From Clitopilus passeckerianus (lineage: Eukaryota > Basidiomycota > Agaricomycetes > Agaricales > Entolomataceae): 64,000 bases of DNA. The notes beneath the pieces were generated by a model. It ran no database searches. It was given only the letters and a program-made list of their open reading frames with translations, and was not told where the DNA came from. A program made the position numbers and the translations under genes. Below are positions 11,895 to 23,763 of this stretch, piece after piece. The stretch is taken from assembly GCA_944990035.1 (NCBI GenBank), contig CALYLX010000144.1, positions 434,001 to 498,000 of the forward strand. The letters are read 5' to 3'. The first letter of the stretch is position 1. Each line of letters begins with the position of its first letter.

Positions 11895-13954
11895 CTAGCC
11901 TTCAATGAGCCCACGTGTGAGATGAAGTGAAGTAATACGCGCCTGTTTCCCTTGCCAAACAATTCTTGCATGAGAGGTCACGGAACCAAAGTCGATATCG
12001 AAGTGGTAAGGGATCTCATAAGCCTTGTGAGAACCGCCCCAAGAGGTCTCGTGTACCTTCACCTCGTCGATTCGAAGGGGTCCAGAGATTTTGCACACTT
12101 CGCGAATGCCTGGAAGGAAGTTGTGCTCTAATAACGGGAATGGGCGAGGTGTTAGCACTCAGAACAAACACTCAATTAGTGGAAAAGACCTTTTTCTTCG
12201 TACAGCCAGTGGGGTTCGGAATCATCCGATGCGTAAAGGGTAGTTGACACAACTTGGGTGCCAGCTGGGCGCGTATCGAACAACTTGTTGAAGGACCCTT
12301 TACGAGTATCGCCATCCTTCAGGAGCTCTCCCTAGACCCGCAGTTTAGAAACTGTAATAAAGGAGTGACAGTTTGTCCTTACCTTACGGACAATGGTACA
12401 CCATCCATGCTGAACGTATTTAACTCCAGCATGAGAATAGAGCCCGTGTTGAGCACGTCGGAGATGCTCCGGATTTGACTGATTGTAGCGAGTGACGACC
12501 TCGATCCCGTACGTATACGCAACTGCACGGGCTGTAACGAAGTTGTGCAGACAACTGTAAAGTCCGCCATCCACGGTCGGGCTCCTATAAGCAACGAAGG
12601 TTATTCGTGGAATCACCTCTTAAATAACTCGTAAAGCTCACTCTTGAATAGAACGATCACGCCGAGGAGCAGTGACCCTGATCCCGAGAGGACCCAGATT
12701 CTCGTTCAAACGTGCCTGAACTCCTGTGTCGTAGCTGTAGCCACCACCCATCACAAGAAACTGGACGACGTTGTAAGACAGCAATGCGAAGACGAAGGAG
12801 AGCTAACCTTTGGGTTTGAGGCAGCCTCCGTTCTAATGCTTCGTACGGTCTCTTGTATTAATTCAATGGGATCTTTTGCACTGCAAAGGTGCGTCAAGTC
12901 AGTTAATACAGCGGCCGGTAAATTTTTTGACTTACTCAGACTGATCATTGGGGCCGTTGTCACCAAGCTCTTCGGCAGCGGCAATTTCCTCAGCTACGGC
13001 ACTTCCTGCCTCAAAGCCTGACAGAATTAATCGTCAGTCTAAGGGGAGGAATAGAGATGTAAAACGTAATACATACTGCGCGCTGGTAGAACCTCTTCGT
13101 AGTGAAGAGGGTTAACGCTGGTGACCTTGTAAAAGCCGAGATCGGTAGTTGAAGCTCCAGAGTTACAGATGAAAAACTGCAGTCCGACCTGAGAAAAATG
13201 CGAAGATGGATAAGACGCTGACGACTTTGTAAGAAAAAAGTGAAGTGGTACACACAGGCTTGGTCAACTCGGTCGCTAACCCGTGGTATAGGCAGTAATG
13301 GAGCGTTGCCTCGCTCTCTCTGGCAAAACGGACACAACTGTCATATTCGACGCCACCAGCACGATGGATAAGCTTCCGAACATTGACCTGCTCGGGCTCA
13401 TTCCATCCGTTCGGAGCAACAAACACGAACAACCTGTGTTTCCAGAGGGCATCAGGAACAGCGTTCTTGGCATGGAAAGAGGCGGCCCCAGCATCGAAAA
13501 GGAAGCGAAGCCAATCCTCGTAGATTTTGGTCAACGAGACACCCTCTGGGGATGGGTCCAAGTCAGAGCGATCCAGATTAGAAACGTCGTTAGACCCAAG
13601 GCGGTTAACATGGCGCTTGAAAGCCTCGACAAGGACCCAGTCATCGTGCCTCCCTGGCTCGCTTGCATTTGCACCAAACTTCTTCGGAATGGGCTTCCCA
13701 TCCCTGTAGCATAGACAGGAGGGAATGTCGATCATCTTTTCACGATGATATGGCCAAGTGTCGACCCTATGGACCTTCCCGACGAGAGTTCCAAAGGTGT
13801 CGCCATTCTTCGCATGAAGGAAGGAGACCGACTGGAAGGTCGATTATGAACATAAAGAAATTCCATCTGAATCGAAGAGGCTTACAGATCTTGCAGACCC
13901 AACGTCTACACTGCAGATTATACAGTCTGATTCAAAAGTCGCGTTGAGATCCAT
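11895..13954 (-). CDS. HSPA12-like Hsp70-family protein (actin-fold ATPase), copy 1
   Basis: Multi-exon gene read from ATG at 13954 to TAG at 11895, with about nine exons. The first exon has the phosphate-1 motif CIICSVDVGSA of the Hsp70/actin fold. Later blocks are typical of fungal HSPA12-like proteins: IYEDWLRFLFDAGAASF, LFVFVAPNGWNEPEQ, VRFARESEATLHY, and a C-terminal half with TVDGGLYSCLHNFVTAR and GIREVCKISGPL. The second phosphate motif, usually DAGGGT, is changed to NSGASTTDLG. The C-terminus ends soon after ARIVWQGKQARITSLHL. The role of these proteins in fungi is unknown; they lack the substrate-binding domain of classical Hsp70. It is a same-strand paralog of the next gene. Confidence 0.82.
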
Positions 13955-14877
13955 GAGATGGGAATGACCTGACTCGGACGATTGCTTGAGAGTATAGCCT
14001 ACACGTTTGCGGGGTATTACATTCAGAGTCCCTAAGACCCCAGACAGGGCTCATGTTACCGCTTTCGAAATAGATTTTGGTTAGCAATCCCTTCGAGGAA
14101 CTACCGTCTACAACGCACTGGCGGGAATTTGAAGAAGCGCCCAGAATTGCTGTACAGGCCGTCAGAGGAAACATATGGGTATCAGGCGTTGAGTGTGTCC
14201 TGATTACTTCCAGCTAACCCCAGGGATGAATTAGATCAAAATTTGGGTGAATGCACAAGTAAACGAGGGTGCAGTCGGTGACAAGAGATCGGGTACTGAT
14301 TAGGATTCCGACCGAGATGCGAGGACAACAGGTGGGGTTTGATAGAAGTACAATTAACGCTCGCACTTCCATGCGGCTAGTGGAAGAGGGATGGGGACTG
14401 CACCGGTCTGTCGCCTAAATCCGTAGATGATCGACCCCAGAGCCTGTGGTCAAAGGGAGATACATAGTTTGGTGTCCTGGTGCCTAATAGGCGCCCTATA
14501 TATTCCCGAAGTAGATCTCTACGGCGGCCACACATAAGCTTTAAGCTTTCTGATTGGTTGGCGCCAATCCCGGGTGTCATTCATTCATTGGAACATCAAG
14601 AAGAGCCACTCTTTCGCACTTCTGCCGAAACATAATTAACCTTGGCCGGCCTGGCACGAGGTCAAAGGACCTCGTGTCAAGTGTGCCCAACTTTGATGAA
14701 CGTGCGAGTTCAGTTGTTTCCTTTGAAGACCAGAATTTAGTCACAGATCAAGTGGTGTATTCGTCATAGTGTACACAGGGCGAGAAGGATTAGGGAACAC
14801 TTCCGGAGCAGAAGTCGTATAGCGTACAGGCAACAGAAATTATTGAGTTTAAAAACAAGAGATTCTCCCAAAGAACC
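13955..14877. other. Intergenic between the HSPA12-like paralogs
   Basis: About 0.9 kb, presumably the promoter of copy 1 and the 3' flank of copy 2. No coding region recognised. Confidence 0.5.
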
Positions 14878-17794
14878 TCAGCGCATGAGCATCATCTGCC
14901 ATACCTGATTTGGGTCGTTCTCGTAGAAGGTCTGTAGAGAAACCTGTTGAAAAAGTTAGCATAGAACCTGTTTTCCAGGGAGGTCACCGACCTGCAAAGA
15001 ATTGTGACCAGGTCTGGTTTCGTGAGCAATGGTCCAAGCGAGGTTCCCTGGGTAGCTTCGGATACTGATGACATATGGTTAGGGGATGGTTAGAGATGGT
15101 GCTGAAATGACGCACTAGTAGTTATCAGCGCCTTTAGCTCTGGTGGCATACCATCTTTTCTCGTTTGCAGAATCCATAGTCTGCCACGCTAAAACGGGGG
15201 AGGACGGAAAAGGTGCCGTTCCATCATAGCCTGTCAAGGGCTTTCGTTCGCGCTCCCAGTCCTTGTAACTTCCCAGATTGGGCCCGATGGTGAAAAGTTC
15301 CGACTCCCTGTCAAATGTGACTACCCACTACGCCATATCAGATGAGTGTCATGAGCGACTAGAAACACATCTTCTCGAGACTGACCTGCGTTTCAGTTCC
15401 TTGCGTATTCTTGCGACATCGCGCATTTCCTTGGCGCCGCTGAGTCTACGCTCATCCCAACAAGCCCAACCAAGGCCGCGTGGGTTCCTAGGATTGCAGA
15501 TAGTATACAATCCAGAATTCACAATGGCTCTGCCTGAATCGCTATATGGCGGCGGTGGATTTTGCGGTGTCTCTTTGGAATTCGTAGTCCCCTGACGATC
15601 GCCAGTCGTGCCTTGCTTGTTGTCAGTGTTCTGACTCTCCTCTGCGGTCTTGCCATCTTGGTGGTCGTTCGTATGCCAATCGCTAATAGTGTCGTCTGGA
15701 GGCCCAAAAGCAGCCGATTCCCTCCCCAGAGATCCCTATATGGGTATGAATATCCGCCAATGTATACGAGTAGATATTACGTACGTCCGTCCTTCTCCAC
15801 GAAACCATAGCGTTTGCAGTCACGGACCCGAAGTTGATGTCGATTGTGTATGTCGAACTGAAAGATGTGCGCTGTCCCACCAACTTTTCGTCGACCTTGA
15901 TTTGATCGGTGTCGAGGTTGACTAGAATCTTGCATATTTCGCGCGCACCGGGAACCAGTGCCTTCCCTAAAGATAGATGAGAATCGAGATACCCTAACAA
16001 CGAAAGAGGGCTTGATAATCACCGTGACCTTCGAAGACCCACTCTGGATTCTTCTCCTTTGTGGCATACAAAACGACGGAGATGGCATGAATGCCTGTAG
16101 GTCGATCTCTGAAGTGGACTGTGAAATCCTTCGTACGAGCTTCCCCATCCCTCACCAACTGGCCCTGAAGCAAACCCGATTAGATTGAAAAAAGAAGAGA
16201 TTCAGGACACTTACGAGAGGGACGATCGTTTCCCAAGCGTATGGGACATAGGCCTTTCCAGAGATATAGTGCAAACCGTGTTCCTTACGACGTCTGTGCT
16301 CTCTGAGATTCTTGTTGAAAAGAACGCTCGCTACGCATCCGTAATTGTAAGGCGCTTTACGGGCAGTGATGAAGTTGTGAATGCAGCTGTAAAGAGCACC
16401 GTCAACAGTTGGTAACCCACGGCCATACGCCGCAAGTCTGAAGGTCGTGTCGTGTCAGCAAGTCGATGGGTTCACGCCATCGCTAAGCAGAGTACTTACT
16501 CGGATTCGCTGGCGTCGCTGAGGGTAAGCACAGTGATACCATGAGGCTTCAATGCCTCAGATATCCGTTCCCGAGAACGTATGTCACGTCCGCACCCGCC
16601 TTCGAGAACGATGAACTAAGGTTGATGAGGAATGATATAAATTTCATAGACCAATTAACATACCGCCGGGTTTTCGGAGACCCCGTTACGGAGGCTAGTT
16701 ACATGCTTTAGTACGCCTTCAACTGGATCCATACTGCAATAAAGAATTTAGCGCCATGTACGAGGCGAGACCGAGGATTGGAGCTATTGACGTACTCCTC
16801 CTCATCGTCCGAAGATCCGTTCCCTTCATCATCCTCTCTGGCGGCAGATATCTCATCATCTACAATGCTTCCTACCGCGAAACCTGAAGGGAAGAACGAC
16901 GGCGTTAGCTCGAATTAAATGAAAGCGAAACCACTGACTGTCCGCTGGTTTTACTTCCTCGAAATGAAGTGGGTTCGCATTAGCGACCTTGTAAAAGCCG
17001 ATGTCCCCGGTGGAGACACCAACATTGCACACAAAGAAACTCAAGCCGAGCTAGAAATAGCGAGGAGTAAACAAAGTGCACCACCATAATAATTGAGGCG
17101 TAACTGACTGGTTGGGTTAGCTTGTCCAAACCGAGGAACAAGCCGTAATGGAGGTCGGCCTCGCTCTCCCTAGCAAAGCGAACATGGCTACAATTGTCAA
17201 CGCAGCCGGCTCGATGGAGAAGTTCCCGAACGTTGGCCTGCTCCGGCTCGTTCCAGGCATTGGGGGCAACAAACACGCAGAGTCTCTTCTTCCAGACCGC
17301 GTCGTCAATCTTGTTGTCGGCTCGAAATAGCTTAGAGCCAGCGTCGAACAAGAATCTGACCCAGTCCTCGTAGATCTGATGGAGAGTAACACCATCGGGG
17401 AAGGGGTCGAAGTCGCCACGATCCAGCGCAGAAATATCATTAGACCCCAAAGAGTTTACATGGCGCTTGAAAGATTCAACCACAACCCACTTCTGATGCC
17501 GACTAGGTCGAGTGGCATTCACTCCGTATCTCACAGGCTTCTTGTCGGAATAGCAGAGACGTGAAGGAATCTCAAGGGATTTGTCTTTGTGGTCTGGCCA
17601 TGTCTCGACCCTGTAGACCTTATCCTTGAGATTCTTGAAGGAGTCGTTGCGCTGAGCATAGACAAAAGAGATAGACTAGAAGGGAATAAGTCAATAGGTG
17701 CCTCCATGTCGCTGAACCTGCTTACCGAGGTAGAGCTGCCGACATCGATACTACAAATAACGCTATCCCAGTCGACGGTTTTGTATAGATACAT
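14878..17794 (-). CDS. HSPA12-like protein, copy 2, with C-terminal beta-trefoil-like extension
   Basis: Starts at ATG 17794 (exon 1 17726..17794, exon 2 17109..17675, exon 3 16939..17050). Motifs match copy 1 exon by exon: SVICSIDVGSSTS, IYEDWVRFLFDAG, CVFVAPNAWNEPEQ, VRFARESEADLHY, CNVGVSTGDIGFYKV, FIVLEGGCGRD, LPTVDGALYSCIHNFITAR. If the GTACGT donor near 15778 is used (49-nt intron), the frame continues past a stop at 15683 into a polar linker with a PPPPY run, then a domain starting NSGLYTICNPRNPR and ending with a QxW-like NQVWQM, and stops at 14878 after two more short exons. The tail resembles a ricin-B beta-trefoil (YYIRSYPGNLAWTI; VSLQTFYENDPNQ). Without the intron the protein ends at 15683, much like copy 1. 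The HSPA12 part is firm; the fusion is probable because the tail frame has no ATG of its own. Confidence 0.72.
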
Positions 17795-19589
17795 AGTGAA
17801 GTTCCGAATTTAAGATGTAAGATACTAGCTTTGAATACTTTCGGTATACGGTGAACAAGGAGGGAACGGGGTAGTGCCCCACTGCCTCTTAAATTGCCCT
17901 TTCCTACTTCAGCGAGGTTGGCCCCCGGACAGAGGCATTTGTTTGGCTCAAAACACAGCAATGGAGGGTGGCAAAGATGAGACGATAGAGACGCATGACA
18001 TTCTGCTCCTTTGGCCCTTTCTGTAAGCTATGGTGTAGGCGCTCAAGCAATACTGGGTCGAAAGGGGGTCGAGCGAAGGAGGAAAGCATGAGTTGGTTGG
18101 CCTGCCGAACGTCGTTGCCGTGATGAACCCGCAAACAAACACGAACAAATTATGACACCCCACCATCATTCCCAATCCTTCCATGAACGTTCTGCCAGAT
18201 ATTATTCTGCGCTTGCCCCGAATGCATGGGTAATCTTTGCCGGCGATATGAGGAAAGCCGAAGGCTACGATAAAAGCCAAAACTTTATTTCGAATCTCTT
18301 CTTGGATCTGTCACCTGCTGTTTTTCTGGGGTCCCAATATAACACCGCTCCTCGTTCAATCCCCATTGATTGCTCGTGCCTTTCCAAGTATAGGGTGACC
18401 CCCACGGCATCCCCCAAACGACTTCTGGCACGCTCGGCAGGCGCTTGCGAGCGCTTCTTTTTGAATTGCAACATTTGCTCTGTCAACTGGCCGGCTCCAC
18501 AAGGCGAAGGCGATAATAGGTATCTTCAATAGCCTGAGATACCTAACACCGCAATCGCCAAGCACGGCCAGTCTCGGGGGAACCAACACAGTACTCTTTC
18601 GCTGAATCTGTCTAAAATGGTCGGTATTTTGAGTCGGGAGCTTGATTGAAGCTTTTTCTTGACCGATTAAGCCTGACTCTCTTCGAGGAGCCTAACCGAG
18701 AAATATATCTCGCTCTGAGCGTACATCTTCCAAGCCCAAACCAAGAAACCTTAAGTGGGTTTCTCCCCCAGAGTAACTGCGGCACATGTCTGACTGCCTG
18801 TTGGAGGGAATTTAATGAATTGAATGCGATTCTTTACACGCCCACGAAGGCACGGGATCTACTAACAATCTACACCCTAGATCCGAGGCTACTTGACATA
18901 TGTATTTTCTTTCCAGTTAGCGCTAAGGCGCCAATTCCAGACTTCCTGATTTGAATGGCGTCATTTCAATCAGGCCGGGCACCAAGTTTCCCCGAAGGAC
19001 AAGGTAGCCACTTGTTCGTAGGGATTGATGGGTTCAGAATAATTGGGACGAACCAAGAACGAAACTACCCTTCTGATAGAAAGTGGTTTGCATAGATTGA
19101 TTTCAGAAGGATATGAGGCGGTTGATTCTAGTTGCCGTACGGCCGTTGTTTGAGTTCTTAATTGTATTGATGAACGAAATTGCCTCCGATGTTCTGCTGG
19201 CTACGTTCTTTAGGGAATATTCAGGATCTAAGCAGATGACCTGGCCTTAGCTCAGCCTGAGAGGTTCTCGGACCTATCTGAATCGGAATTGGCACCCTTC
19301 TTTCGCCCCTCGTTCTCTTGTCAGGAACGTTCTTGTTTGCGAGAGCTACGGAATAAAGGATCATCCCCTCTCCAGTATCCCTAGAGTCTCGATTCTTTTT
19401 ATCTTTTTCCAGTGTCCGACGCCAAAATCTTGTGAATAGATTCAAAAGGATGCCATGATATAGCCTTCGTCGTGACTGGGCGAGCTCTAGTCAACCGTCA
19501 GAGACGTGGAGAAGGGATTCCTTGAGCTTTCTTGGTCAGCAGCAAAGGCGGGCAATGGCCGCGTTCTGAGTCTTAATGCTAAGCAGAGA
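17795..19589. other. Gene-poor region
   Basis: 5' flank of the HSPA12 copy 2 gene, then about 1.5 kb without a supportable gene. Frames near 17948..18280 (minus) and 18646..18954 (plus, TTG start) show no recognisable motif. Confidence 0.5.
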
Positions 19590-19805
19590 CAACAGCTCAC
19601 TATTTGAGATTCTCAGTCACCCTCGAATAGCGAGATCTTTGAATGTTTTCTGCGCGCCAATAGGGTAGTGGGTGTTGTTGACGCAATGCCTACTTGAACT
19701 TCGGTTCGGGCCGCGAGTCATACAGACCCATGGGCGGGTTCGAGTCCCGCCTGGTGCAATATATTTTTCACGGGGTTTAGCTCTCTTAGCGGCTGACCAG
19801 GGAGT
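19590..19805 (+). repeat. SINE-like tRNA-related repeat, copy A
   Basis: The core, 19654..19758, begins GCGCCAATAGG and ends GTGCA, with a perfect pol III B box (GGTTCGAGTCC at 19737..19747) inside a T-stem GGCGGG/CCCGCC, and an A-box-like segment TAGGGTAGTGGG. The ends resemble a tRNA-Gly (GCACC...GGTGCA), but the middle has no normal anticodon arm. Similarity to copy B (50385..50600, minus) extends at least 60 bp to the left (CCTC.AATAGCG, TTTG.ATGTTT) and about 45 bp to the right (TATATTTTT..GCTCTCTT). Boundaries are approximate. Confidence 0.6.
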
Positions 19806-19859
19806 TTCGAGTGCGAAGCCAACACCATAGGATTCTAGGAAGAGCCGTGTTGTCACGTT

Positions 19860-19894
19860 ATCACGCGTTTGTAACGTGTTTTTGTGTCACACTC
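19860..19894 (+). repeat. 35-bp dispersed repeat, copy 2
   Basis: 29/35 identical to 8001..8035 (see there). Here it lies just after SINE-like copy A and about 450 bp before the hemerythrin-like locus. Confidence 0.6.
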
Positions 19895-20349
19895 CCAACT
19901 TCCGAAATCGTTCATTTCTAAGGCCTCGGCCTAAGCCCTGAAGCTTCGAAGCTTGAAGGCCTGATGGCGCAGTCAGCTCTTCTGCAATATCTGGGCAGCT
20001 AATTGCACATCGCTTCTAATATTAATAACATTCACATTTGATATGCGCAACCTGGGCCATTCGCAGAGCAAGCTGTCAACAGCCCGTGAAGGAAGATACG
20101 CCTCTCCGCATCTGCGTTTGCTGCAACCGAAAGGCAAGGTGCAGGAAATAGACGGTCGTTGTAAACCAACCTCTTAGGCTCTTAAGCAAGCTTAGCCTCG
20201 GCAGATATGGAATCATGGTTTCATCATACAACGCCCAGCCACTCCCGATGTAGAAATAGCGGTCTGATGAGATGACTATCGTGTGTGGCCACCCGTCCCA
20301 TTTAAAGGCAACACCTTGATCCAATCCGTTCGCCTTCCTAAGTAACAAA

Positions 20350-21261
20350 ATGCACCCGCCTACGGATGTCTACGAGCTTTTGCATTGGAATATGATGAAT
20401 GGTGATTGCAATTCTGTCTTGTTCTTGTACTTGCTGAGATTAATTTATATTCAAGCCCACAGTGTGTTCAAACTCGGCCACAAGAGTATTGTGGAGAGAC
20501 TGGAGGATCCACCAGTAGACGATTTGTATAACTTCCTTGGATACTGTGAAACTTGGGCGCTTGCTACGAAAGGTTATCACTATACGCAGGTTGGCTTTAC
20601 TTACTTACCATAAGCCCTGATTCACACTCGTTTGCCAGGATAAAGTGACCTACCCTCTTTTGACCCAGAGAATGACATTTACTGGTGTCGACGAGCATTT
20701 CAAGTTGGTTAACAGCTCGATACCGGAAATACTTGCCACAATAGAGGTAGCTAAGGCAGACCATTCGAAGTTTGACGCCGGCGCGATGAAGTCGCAATTA
20801 GTGGCATTTGGTGATTCGCTGGTGCGTCCCCGATAATACTGAGCCCATTCAAAGCCTCATGGCGCATGCATTGTATCAGTTCCCGAAACTGGATGTTGAA
20901 GCCAGCCAGATGACGGCGCAGGCTTTAAACGCGGCCGGGTTTTCTGAGCACGACATGAAGGATCTAATCAACGGGCTGAGAACATGCAGAGAATCAACCG
21001 CTGATCCTTTCGTCATGGTTCCTTTCGTTGTCAGGTATTTATTTCCCAGAAACTTACATGTGCAATTCACTGAAGTAATGTAGCCACGTCCCTCCAGAAA
21101 TGAAGCCGCACTGGCCGGAATTTCCGTGGTTGCTTAGAGTTCTCTTCATACCATATCTATTCTCATTACGCCATCCCGGGTGCGTCTTATAATATCCACT
21201 ATCTTCCAGGCGCTGACTGCACACTAGGTATTGGAAATACTCTCCATACGGAACATCCTGA
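20350..21261 (+). pseudogene. Hemerythrin-like protein, frame-broken and with changed ligand residues
   Basis: Exons 20350..20401, 20456..20589, 20639 to about 20830, then in another frame to about 21035, then about 21084..21180 and 21229..21261. The family pattern of fungal hemerythrin-domain proteins is clear: HWNMMNAHSVFKLG, DDLYNFLGYCETWA, YPLLTQRMTFTGVDEHFKLV, SKFDAGAMKSQL, IQSLMAHALYQFP, and the C-terminal PHWPEFPWLLR...YWKYSPYGT. Between GDSLV and IQSL the frame shifts by one base inside a CCCC run (about 20826..20829), and no intron can bridge it. The HHxxEE-type ligand motif reads YHYTQD, and the HxxxE motif before IQSL has no His. The diiron site is therefore probably lost. Hemerythrin domains bind a diiron centre that carries oxygen or senses oxidants. 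Most likely a decaying gene; a sequencing error could explain the shift but not the ligand losses. Confidence 0.7.
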
Positions 21262-21386
21262 CCTCCGCTGGCTGCGAGATGGGCAATGACACATACACCC
21301 GATAATGATATGAGTTACAACATATGTACTAGTACACGAGAACTTTGGCTTCTACTGGTTGATTTTGCGGCATTGAAATGCCACCA

Positions 21387-23373
21387 TTACCACTTTGTGG
21401 GCCATCCATGCAAGCCCGGCCATCGATATCGCGGTCTGATACGAACCTCCACCCCTCTGCGGGCCCCGATGTCTTCCCATTCAAGCATTTCCTGGTCTGT
21501 ACATTTGCCATGTGAATACATGTAAATTCGCTTCCACCCAGTCCCCTCTAAAGCTTCCGAGACCTTCTCCCCGCCATAACAGACCTCCCTTCGATCGACG
21601 TTTTTTCGTCTTTCAGGTCGAGCGATGAATAACGAGCAGCACATTGGACCACATTCATGGTTTGAAAGTGGAAGCCTTTTGGCGATGGTGAGATGTGTGC
21701 ACCTGGTGGATGGAATGAGGACCGTCTTTAGTTGGGACATTTGGGGGAGTACGACGTCCAATGCAAATTGCTCTCCAGGGAGTGGAGAGTCTATGGATTG
21801 GTATAGGTAGAGGTCGACCAGAGTAGAGCTATGCAAAGTCAGGATGAACAATAAATCACGATTGGTTATGGATCTGATTTCACAAAGCCTGAGGCTCTGA
21901 AGCATGGGTACAGGAGAGGTTAAAAGTCTGCGGATACCATAGCTTGGGTAGGTTAACCTGGTGAGCAGTAGTGATTTGAGAGAAAAGCTCGGGTCTTGTT
22001 GTTCTGCAGGTTCAGGGCTGCGGACTTGAATTCGGCCGACCGCCGGGTCGCTGCTTTGATTATCCCTTAATCATACTAAGGCGTGGGCATTGAACAGAAT
22101 TTCACGCACCTAGTCGACTCGTCTTCTTCCTCCGAGTCCGAGTCGAGATACAGAAATGTCCCGGCGTAGTTAGCATATCCTTGGATCGACAGGGTTTCAA
22201 GTCGCTGCCAACCTGCGATAGCTTCATACATCACGTTGAATGGCTGTGGCTCTAGGTTCAACATTCCGGGGGATACGGAAAGCTGAAGAACTTGTTGAAG
22301 CTCGGAGAGGGGTTCCTTGAGAGACCGGATGACCAGATGGCCAGTCTCCACGACTTTGATCTGTGGTGCCAGCCGGAGGACTGCAGCATAGGCGGTGATG
22401 TCCTTGGTTGAGGACGTATTGGATTCGTTAATCTCCGCCTCGTCAAACCAGGCTTTGAATCCTTTGATGAAGTTTCGCATTGCTGGCTGTGCCTCCAAAG
22501 AACGAGCAAGAGGGCGTGGATCATAGACGGCATATTTCGTGCCAATTTTTTCGAAATATACTCGCAAAACAAAATGCCAAGATCTCTTGACCAAAGCACA
22601 TGAGAGTATGGGCCGCCTCCAGTTACGATCGTCCGGCCACTGCGGAGACGACGCCAGACGGACGATGCTGAGAAGGATGTCGGAGGGGAGGCCATCAATC
22701 CAAGTTGGTGTGCCAGTCTCGCGGCGAAGAGGTACTATTTCGAACCTAAAGGATGGAATAGGTACATAGTGCACGCCAACGGGCTCTCGCATAAAGGGAT
22801 AAGAGCTCTCCAGGACAGTGATAAATGAAGTCGAGGGGAAAACACGATCAAATGCAACATCGTAGGTCGCTCTGAGCGCATGAGACGATGCGACTCCCGC
22901 GCTTTCAACGGGTGCCAGGATATAAAGGCCAGAATCGGTCTTTCTCTTCCATGATTTAAACTCTAGTATCAACGTGTAGACGTCTCGCATAGCTCCAGTT
23001 GCCTTTGCCTGTGCAAGAACAGCCGTCGAAGTTCTTGCACGGGTCACCTCCGAGAAGCCGTTGACTTGAGTTGATTTGATGCACTGGCGAATATGCTATT
23101 GATGTCCGGAGTCATTCTTCAGTCAGAGTTGGGAGGATTGGGGACATCATAACCTACTAAAGGTAGACAATCCCGTTCTTCGTAATGTTCTTCGAGGTCC
23201 TTTTTGCAGACAATAACAATTCGGAGACAAGAATAGACTCTTGACAATTCTTTGCTCATTGTGACGGAGAGCAAGCAGACATCTGTCCAACGTGTCGTGA
23301 AAGATCCTGGAGTTGAGTTACTCCAAGAAACCCAGCAGTGTGGAGGACCATGGTGTTGTCGGGTCTCGGCCAT
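21387..23373 (-). CDS. F-box protein, paralog A
   Basis: Three exons, 23154..23373, 22110..23064 and 21387..22017 (introns 89 and 92 nt), keep one frame of 601 residues. The open frame at 23047 begins with GTG, so an upstream exon was needed; the ATG at 23373 supplies it with matching phase. The F-box is at about residues 190-235 (GTPTWIDGLPSDILLSIVRLASS), preceded by about 180 residues of beta-rich sequence and followed by leucine-rich strands. The last exon (MLQSLRLCEIRSITNRDLLF...LDVVLPQMSQLKTVLI) is similar in layout to the last exon of the F-box gene at 32627 (ALEAVLPQMAALTELHV), so the two are paralogs. Presumed SCF adaptor, substrate unknown. Confidence 0.78.
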
Positions 23374-23763
23374 TTAGGATTCTGACGACTATTTTAGGGC
23401 CAGCCCTTTGGTAGCCTGAGAAGAAAAGACGTTCAGCACGTCAGTAAGCTTCGAATATAAGGCATTTTCGTTACCCTGTTTCTGAGGTATGTCTCTCGAG
23501 TTGCAGGCGCAAGTTCAGACGATGGAATAGCTGTTTGACTCCGGGCCGTTCTGACCATCTGATCAGTCCTCGTCGGTCACGTGCGCACGTTACCGAAACG
23601 CGTACTTAGCAGGTACATATGTACAGACGCGTCCATTGCAAGGTCCATCAGGCTGGCCAAAAGAGAAGACAGGTTACACGTTGGAGAATCTCATGGGGAG
23701 ATGTGTTAACAGAATAGATCGTACAGTTCTATATGAAGTAAAGAAGAGATTCTACAAGGTAGT

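Noticed and set aside
17948..18280. 110-codon minus-strand frame upstream of HSPA12 copy 2
   Set aside because: No domain, no splice link and overlapping alternative frames; probably 5' flank.
22258..22698. 146-codon minus-strand frame
   Set aside because: Out-of-frame overlap with F-box paralog A, whose frame carries the conserved motifs.
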